Source: CAVZLD01 sp964522605
Lineage (GTDB): Bacteria > Planctomycetota > Planctomycetia > Pirellulales > Pirellulaceae
Length of the DNA stretch: 11,581 nucleotides
Direction of reading: 5' to 3'
NCBI GenBank assembly: GCA_964522605.1
Contig: CAZFWV010000224.1
Location: 1 to 11,581 of the forward strand
Shown: one piece after another, positions 7,120-11,581 of the stretch
How positions within the stretch are numbered: the first letter of the stretch is position 1
Layout of the letters: every line of letters starts with the position of its first letter
Made by a program: the position numbers and the translations under genes
The notes under the pieces: generated by a model
What the model was told of the DNA's origin: nothing
The model's database searches: none
The model's input: the letters and a program-made list of their open reading frames with translations, nothing else

Positions 7120-7956
7120 ATGAGAAAGGTTGCGATTTACGGCAAAGGTGGAATTGGTAAGAGCACGACAACGCAAAACACGGTTGCTGCGTTGGCCGAG
7201 ATGGGCAAGAAAGTGATGGTCGTCGGTTGCGATCCGAAGGCCGATTCGACTCGTCTGCTGCTACACGGTTTAGCCCAGAAATCGGTGCTCGACACGATTC
7301 GTGAGGAAGGCGAGGACGTAGACCTCGAAGATATACGCCGCGAAGGTTTTGGGGACTGCCTGTGTGTCGAGTCGGGTGGGCCGGAGCCGGGAGTTGGCTG
7401 TGCGGGTCGCGGAATCATCACAAGCATTAACTTGCTCGAGCAGCTTGGCGCCTACGAAGAGTCGGAGAAGCTCGACTACGCCTTTTACGACGTCTTGGGC
7501 GATGTGGTCTGCGGCGGATTTGCCATGCCGATCCGCCAAGGGAAGGCGCAAGAAATCTACATCGTTTGCTCCGGCGAGATGATGGCCATGTACGCCGCCA
7601 ATAACATCTGCAAAGGCATTCGGAAGTTTGCCGAAGCGGGCGGGGTACGTCTTGGAGGACTGATCTGCAATAGCCGAAAGGTGGACAACGAGAAAGAAAT
7701 GATTCAGGAGTTTGCCAAGCGGCTGGGCACACAGATGATCCACTTTGTCCCGCGAGACAACGACGTGCAGCGGGCCGAGATCCGCAAGATGACCGTGATT
7801 GACTGGAATTCGCAATGCCCACAGGCGGATGAGTACCGCACTCTGGCGCGGAACATCGACAGTAACGAGATGTTCGTCGTACCGAAGCCCATGGCAATTG
7901 ACGAGCTTGAATCGTTGCTGCTCGACTTCGGAATCCTTGAAGGTGCGGCGGCCTGA
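7120..7956 (+). CDS. nifH: Nitrogenase iron protein NifH (Group III type)
   Basis: Homodimeric ATP-dependent reductase that feeds electrons to NifDK in the cytoplasm; it also acts in FeMo-cofactor maturation. The protein has 278 residues, full family length. Visible motifs are the P-loop GKGGIGKS at 8-15, switch I around DPKADSTR (38-45), the [4Fe-4S] ligands Cys94 (GVGCAGRG) and Cys131 (DVVCGGFA), and switch II DVLGD at 124-128. Arg97 corresponds to the ADP-ribosylation site used by DraT in some bacteria. The stretch LAQKSVLDTIREEGEDVDLEDI has the Group III signature shared with Clostridium pasteurianum NifH. The ATG at 7120 has only a weak GAG ahead of it, but no other start fits the conserved N-terminus. 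It is the first gene after the sigma-54 promoter; nifD follows after 61 bases. Function is very secure, and the group call comes from recalled sequence similarity. Confidence 0.98.
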   Translation: MRKVAIYGKGGIGKSTTTQNTVAALAEMGKKVMVVGCDPKADSTRLLLHGLAQKSVLDTIREEGEDVDLEDIRREGFGDCLCVESGGPEPGVGCAGRGIITSINLLEQLGAYEESEKLDYAFYDVLGDVVCGGFAMPIRQGKAQEIYIVCSGEMMAMYAANNICKGIRKFAEAGGVRLGGLICNSRKVDNEKEMIQEFAKRLGTQMIHFVPRDNDVQRAEIRKMTVIDWNSQCPQADEYRTLARNIDSNEMFVVPKPMAIDELESLLLDFGILEGAAA

Positions 7957-8003
7957 TCCTGTATCACCCGGAGACCTCTGCACTACCATCCCCGAGAGGC
8001 ATT

Positions 8004-8010
8004 GAAGGAG
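8004..8010 (+). promoter_or_regulatory. Ribosome binding site of nifD
   Basis: GAAGGAG lies 7 bases before the GTG at 8018 and fixes that rare codon as the nifD start. It is much stronger than the site ahead of nifH. Confidence 0.8.
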
Positions 8011-8017
8011 ACCGACT

Positions 8018-9712
8018 GTGTCTGCCGACGAATCCACCACTTCTACACCCGACGTCGCCGTCACCAGCGAATCGCTACGCGAGAACTTGCTGGAGGCTTA
8101 TCCCAAGAAGACGCGCCGCAAACGCGAAAAGCAGATCTTGGTGAATCGCAAGGAAGTTGATGCCAGCGGACTCGTTTCGTTGCCGGTGATCGGGGCGAAC
8201 ACGCGAACGATTCCCGGCATCATCACACAGCGTGGCTGCACCTACGCGGGCTGCAAAGGCGTGATCCTGGGGCCCACTCGCGACATCGTGAATATCACCC
8301 ACGGACCGATCGGCTGTGGGTACTATTCCTGGCTCACGCGGCGGAACCAAACGTACGCGCCAACGAATGAGCACGACAATTTTATGCCTTACTGTTTTTC
8401 GACCGACATGCAAGATGACAACATCATCTTTGGCGGCGAGAAGAAGCTGAAACAAGCGATTCAGGAGGCGTATGATCTGTTTCACCCGAAGGCAATTGCG
8501 GTGTTTTCGACTTGTCCCGTTGGCCTGATCGGCGACGACGTCCATCAGGTCGCGCAAGAGATGAAAGAGAAGCTGGGTATTAACGTCTTTGCGTTCTCGT
8601 GTGAAGGCTATAAAGGCGTGTCGCAGTCAGCCGGTCATCATATTGCCAACAACCAGATCTTTAAACATGTCGTGGGTGAAGACAATACGAAGCGCGGCAA
8701 GTGGTCAATTAATCTTCTGGGTGAATACAACATCGGCGGCGATGCCTTCTTGATTGAAGACTTGCTGGAACGTTGTGGCATCGACCTGGTTGCGACGTTC
8801 AGTGGAAACAGCACGTACGATCAGTTTGCCAACTCGCATATGGCCCAGGTGAACTGTGTAATGTGCCACCGCTCCATCAACTACGTGGCTGACATGATGG
8901 AGAAGAAGTACGGTCCGCCGTGGTTCAAGGTGAATTTCATCGGGGCCAAGGCGACTGCGAAGTCGTTGCGGAAGATCGCTGAGTTCTTCGGCGACCAACA
9001 GTTGAGCGACAACGTCGAGCGGGTGATCAGCGAGGAGTACCCCGCGGTCGTGGAAGCACAGAACAAGTACCGGCCTCGGTGCGAGGGCAAGACCGCGATG
9101 CTCTTCGTCGGCGGTTCGCGAGCTCACCATTATCAGGAGTTGTTCGGCGAACTGGGAATGAAGACACTCGCCGCGGGTTATGAGTTTGCTCACCGCGACG
9201 ATTATGAAGGCCGCCGCGTGTTGCCCGACATCAAGGTCGATGCGGATTCACGAAACATCGAGGAATTGCACGTCGATGCGGATCCTGAGCGCTACCGGGC
9301 GGAGGATCAAGAGCGTGCGATGAAAAAGGAGCAGAAGGGGTTTGCCTTCAAGGACTATGACGGACTGATGGCCGACATGGGTGAGAAGGCGCTGGTGATC
9401 GACGACATCAATCACTGGGAGTCCCAGGAACTGATTCGCCGGGTCAAACCAGACATTTTTTGTGCAGGCATCAAGGAGAAGTATGCGGTGCAAAAGATGG
9501 GCGTGCCCTGCAAACAGCTCCATTCCTATGACTACGGTGGTCCCTATGCCGGTTTCCAAGGGGCCATCAACTTCTATCGGGAAGTCGACCGGATGGTCAA
9601 TGCCAAGGTGTGGTCATTCATTGACCCTCCGTGGAAAGAGAAAGAAGCGGAGAGTTCCGCCGTCCAGGTCGGTCTGCCGAGTACTCCCGAATCGACGGGA
9701 GATGAAGACTGA
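8018..9712 (+). CDS. nifD: Nitrogenase MoFe protein alpha chain NifD (Group III type)
   Basis: Alpha subunit of dinitrogenase, binding FeMo-cofactor and half of the P-cluster with NifK. P-cluster ligands are Cys74 (RGCTYAG), Cys100 (GPIGCGYY) and Cys166 (TCPVGLIGDD). FeMo-cofactor ligands are Cys283 (VMCHRSINY) and His502 (LHSYDYGGPY). The active-site residues Val82, Arg108, Gln203, His207, Arg368 and Phe390 match Azotobacter Val70, Arg96, Gln191, His195, Arg359 and Phe381. It has 564 residues against about 490 in Azotobacter. The extra length includes the Group III insertion between AHRDDYEGR and IDDINHWE (about residues 400-460), a polar N-terminal extension of about 20 residues, and an acidic tail. 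Starts at GTG with a strong ribosome site. No anfG/vnfG-like delta subunit lies nearby, so this is the Mo enzyme. Function is very secure. Confidence 0.98.
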   Translation: MSADESTTSTPDVAVTSESLRENLLEAYPKKTRRKREKQILVNRKEVDASGLVSLPVIGANTRTIPGIITQRGCTYAGCKGVILGPTRDIVNITHGPIGCGYYSWLTRRNQTYAPTNEHDNFMPYCFSTDMQDDNIIFGGEKKLKQAIQEAYDLFHPKAIAVFSTCPVGLIGDDVHQVAQEMKEKLGINVFAFSCEGYKGVSQSAGHHIANNQIFKHVVGEDNTKRGKWSINLLGEYNIGGDAFLIEDLLERCGIDLVATFSGNSTYDQFANSHMAQVNCVMCHRSINYVADMMEKKYGPPWFKVNFIGAKATAKSLRKIAEFFGDQQLSDNVERVISEEYPAVVEAQNKYRPRCEGKTAMLFVGGSRAHHYQELFGELGMKTLAAGYEFAHRDDYEGRRVLPDIKVDADSRNIEELHVDADPERYRAEDQERAMKKEQKGFAFKDYDGLMADMGEKALVIDDINHWESQELIRRVKPDIFCAGIKEKYAVQKMGVPCKQLHSYDYGGPYAGFQGAINFYREVDRMVNAKVWSFIDPPWKEKEAESSAVQVGLPSTPESTGDED

Positions 9713-9742
9713 GCCGTCGCTTTCCCTCATCCAATCCAACGC

Positions 9743-9747
9743 AGGAG
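9743..9747 (+). promoter_or_regulatory. Ribosome binding site of nifK
   Basis: AGGAG lies 8 bases before the ATG at 9756. This identifies the true nifK start inside a frame that stays open for a further 98 codons upstream, over the end of nifD. Confidence 0.8.
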
Positions 9748-9755
9748 ATCCCCCC

Positions 9756-11156
9756 ATGTCGCTCCTTCGACATACACCAACCGAGGAAACGGTGCGTCGC
9801 GAGGCTCTGACGATCAACCCCGCAAAGACCTGCCAGCCGATCGGCGCAATGTACGCGGCCCTCGGAATTCATCGCTGTTTGCCGCATAGCCACGGTTCGC
9901 AAGGCTGTTGTGCCTATCATCGGTCGACGCTCAGTCGGCATTACAAGGAACCGGCGATGGCGGGCACGAGTTCCTTTACGGAAGGAAGCTCTGTGTTCGG
10001 CGGACAATCCAACCTGCTGGCCGCCATTGAGAATATTTTCACTGTCTACAATCCCGACGTGATCGCGGTTCACACAACCTGTCTGAGTGAGACCATTGGC
10101 GATGACATTCCGCAAATTGTCGAGGCTGCGAATGAGAAAGGCCTGATTCCGCCGGGCAAGAGAATCATTCACGCGAATACGCCGTCCTACGTTGGCGCGC
10201 ATACGACCGGATTCGCCAATATGACGAAGGCGATGGTGGATTACTTCGCCGAAGCAAGGGCCGGTGCGAAGATTGAGGGGCAGGTCAACTTGATCCCGGG
10301 CTGGATAGAACCGGCCGATGTGGCAGAGCTGAAGCGGCTGTTCTCCTTGATGGGCCTGGATGCGATTACCTTTCCCGACACGTCCGGCGTGCTCGACGCG
10401 CCGCAAACAGGCGTGCATGAAATGTATCCGCGGGGCGGCGCGACGATCGAGCAGATGATTGCGGCGGGCGACTCGTGCCATACGATTGCGTTGGGACCGA
10501 TCTGTTCTGGACCTGCCGCCAAGGCGTTGACCAGCAAGTGTCACGTGCCTCAGACGACCCTGCCGCTGCCGATCGGTCTGCACGCGACGGATCGCCTGAT
10601 CATGAAGCTCCGTGAGTTGAACGGCGGGCATGTGCCTGAGGAAATCATGCATGAACGAGGGCGCTTGCTCGATCTGATCACGGACATGCATCAGTACTTC
10701 TACGACAAGACGGCAGCCTTGTGGGGTGACCCGGATCAACTGGTGTCCATCTCCGAGCTGCTGATGACCGTGGATATGTTGCCCAAGTATGTGTTGACCG
10801 GCACACCCGGCAAGAAGTTCTACAAGCGGATGGGCGACGTGCTCGGTGAGCGTGCCCACGACTGCAAGGTGGAGCAGGGGGCTTGTGCCGATATGTTCAA
10901 GCTCCATCAGTGGATCAAAAGCGATTCCCAAAAGGTCGATCTACTGATCGGGAACACGTATGGCAAGTACATTGCTCGCGATGAAGATATCGCCTTCGTG
11001 CGTCATGGTTTCCCCATTCTCGACCGCATCGGCCACCAGTACTTCCCGACCGTCGGTTACCGCGGTGCGGTTCGGCTGTTGGAGCAGATCCTGGACGCGT
11101 TTTTGGATCGCCAGGATCGCGATGCATCGGAATCGAGCTTCGAACTCGTGATGTGA
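9756..11156 (+). CDS. nifK: Nitrogenase MoFe protein beta chain NifK (short, Group III type)
   Basis: Beta subunit of dinitrogenase; it forms the alpha2-beta2 tetramer and supplies the other P-cluster ligands: Cys26 (KTCQPIGA), Cys51 (HGSQGCCAY) and Cys109 (TTCLSETIGDD). Ser144 in NTPSYVG matches Azotobacter Ser188, a P-cluster oxygen ligand in the oxidised state. It has 466 residues against about 523 in Azotobacter. The N-terminal arm of about 45-50 residues is missing, as in Clostridium pasteurianum NifK, and MSLLRHTPTEETVRREALTI leads almost directly into the first ligand. Later conserved blocks are SGVLDAPQTG, HERGRLLDL, ALWGDPD, IGNTYGKYIARDE and GFPILDR. It follows nifD by 43 bases and should be made from the same transcript. 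Function is very secure; the start is set by its ribosome site and by family length. Confidence 0.98.
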   Translation: MSLLRHTPTEETVRREALTINPAKTCQPIGAMYAALGIHRCLPHSHGSQGCCAYHRSTLSRHYKEPAMAGTSSFTEGSSVFGGQSNLLAAIENIFTVYNPDVIAVHTTCLSETIGDDIPQIVEAANEKGLIPPGKRIIHANTPSYVGAHTTGFANMTKAMVDYFAEARAGAKIEGQVNLIPGWIEPADVAELKRLFSLMGLDAITFPDTSGVLDAPQTGVHEMYPRGGATIEQMIAAGDSCHTIALGPICSGPAAKALTSKCHVPQTTLPLPIGLHATDRLIMKLRELNGGHVPEEIMHERGRLLDLITDMHQYFYDKTAALWGDPDQLVSISELLMTVDMLPKYVLTGTPGKKFYKRMGDVLGERAHDCKVEQGACADMFKLHQWIKSDSQKVDLLIGNTYGKYIARDEDIAFVRHGFPILDRIGHQYFPTVGYRGAVRLLEQILDAFLDRQDRDASESSFELVM

Positions 11157-11179
11157 TTTGCCGTGGATCGCCAGATCGC
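11105..11179. repeat. Short direct repeat spanning the nifK end
   Basis: GGATCGCCAGGATCGC at 11105-11120, inside the last codons of nifK, recurs as GGATCGCCAGATCGC at 11165-11179 in the gap before mop, 60 bases apart. The copies differ by one deleted base. The flanks do not match, so this is either a remnant of a small duplication or chance. Confidence 0.35.
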
Positions 11180-11242
11180 AAACGGCTTGTGCCGTCGAGA
11201 AGACCAGCAACTGTTTCATCCCAATACAGGATTAGCGAATCG

Positions 11243-11482
11243 ATGAGAATCAGCGCACGGAATAAACTGCGCGGCAAGGTGGCCGAACTGAAAGTCGGTG
11301 CGGTCAATACCGTCGTGAAGATCCAGCTGACTGCTGCACCGACGATCACGGCAATCATCACGAATGAAGCCGCCGAAGAGCTTGGCCTTACCGAGGGCGG
11401 CGACGCGTGTGCCGTCGTCAAAGCATCCAGCGTCCTAGTCGGTGTCTGCAATGAAGGCGCCGGCTGTGGATGCCAAGAGTAG
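11243..11482 (+). CDS. mop: Molbindin (Mop), TOBE-domain molybdate-binding protein
   Basis: Small cytoplasmic molybdate-binding protein of 79 residues. Residues 3-68 form one Mop/TOBE domain (SARNKLRGKVAELKVGAVNTVVKI, then TAIITNEAAEELGLTEGG and AVVKASSVLVGV). Molbindins assemble into hexamers that hold oxyanions between subunits, and are thought to store molybdate or pass it to cofactor synthesis. Its place 86 bases after nifK, on the same strand and ahead of another gene, points to a role in supplying Mo to nitrogenase. Clostridium pasteurianum, whose Nif proteins this set resembles, is the classic source of Mop proteins. Unusually, the chain continues past the domain as CNEGAGCGCQE, with Cys69, Cys75 and Cys77, besides Cys56 in the domain. 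The ATG at 11243 has only a weak AGG well upstream; it is chosen because the domain begins right after it. Family is firm, role inferred. Confidence 0.88.
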   Translation: MRISARNKLRGKVAELKVGAVNTVVKIQLTAAPTITAIITNEAAEELGLTEGGDACAVVKASSVLVGVCNEGAGCGCQE

Positions 11483-11533
11483 TCGAGCGATTTCCGAACT
11501 TTGTTCTCAGTCCGCAAGAACCGCATTGGTATC

Positions 11534-11581
11534 ATGACAAACCAACCGGACATCCCGATCCTTGAAGCTAGGAAGGCGCAG
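11534..11581 (+). CDS. Start of a further gene in the operon, possibly nifE (partial)
   Basis: An ATG at 11534, 51 bases after mop, opens 16 codons to the window edge: MTNQPDIPILEARKAQ. The ILEARKAQ ending resembles the start of NifE proteins from Group III diazotrophs, which often begin with a short arm followed by LxERKxQI. NifE is a scaffold subunit for FeMo-cofactor assembly, and nifE commonly follows nifK. The ribosome site is weak. Sixteen residues cannot prove identity, so nifE is an inference from position and this short likeness. Confidence 0.45.
   Translation, partial: MTNQPDIPILEARKAQ

Noticed and set aside
9462..9755. Upstream extension of the nifK frame by 98 codons
   Set aside because: It overlaps conserved NifD in another frame; AGGAG before the ATG at 9756 and the family length fix the start.
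9618..10931. 437-codon minus-strand frame opposite nifK
   Set aside because: Shadow of nifK codon bias; the translation has no recognisable fold and nifK itself is certain.
7120..11156. Alternative (V or Fe-only) nitrogenase or a non-N2-fixing homologue
   Set aside because: All Mo-nitrogenase ligands and active-site residues checked are present, and no delta-subunit gene lies next to nifD.
1..11581. CRISPR arrays, tRNA or rRNA genes, transposases or integrases
   Set aside because: Looked for on both strands; no regularly spaced repeats, cloverleaf, rRNA core or transposase motif was seen.

Overview
The window joins two unlike pieces of chromosome. The left part (about 1-6530) looks planctomycete: a Tat-exported Gfo/Idh/MocA oxidoreductase, a secreted HEAT-repeat protein, a secreted NPCBM-GH36 alpha-galactosidase-like enzyme, and intergenic gaps filled with several different palindromic repeats. 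This assignment rests on gene content and repeat style only; there is no rRNA or other phylogenetic marker here.

The right part (about 7026-11581) is the front of a nitrogen-fixation operon on the plus strand: a textbook sigma-54 promoter, nifH, nifD, nifK, a small molybdate-binding Mop (molbindin) gene, and the first 16 codons of another gene that may be nifE. Every cluster and cofactor ligand that can be checked in NifH, NifD and NifK is present, so this should be a working Mo-nitrogenase. The proteins are of the Group III type known from clostridia and other anaerobes: NifD carries the internal insertion of about 50 residues seen in Clostridium pasteurianum, and NifK lacks the long N-terminal extension of the Azotobacter type. 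A Group III enzyme beside planctomycete-like genes suggests an anaerobic or microaerobic diazotroph that acquired the operon by transfer, or an old lineage-specific set.

Layout: HEAT protein (minus, 75-2006), a gap of about 300 bases with two inverted repeats, oxidoreductase (minus, 2309-3748), a divergent gap, alpha-galactosidase-like enzyme (plus, 3992-6529), a 590-base gap with a CGGA/TCCG-rich inverted repeat and the sigma-54 promoter, then nifH-nifD-nifK-mop-(nifE?). The nif genes are spaced 43 to 86 bases apart, consistent with one transcript. NifH passes electrons to the NifDK dinitrogenase, and Mop probably buffers molybdate for cofactor synthesis.

Points of most interest: no nifI1/nifI2 genes between nifH and nifD; mop inserted directly after nifK; a cysteine-rich tail on Mop; a dyad laid over the sigma-54 promoter; and a nested palindrome ending a few bases from the TTG start proposed for the HEAT gene. 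I did not find a wholly new system.
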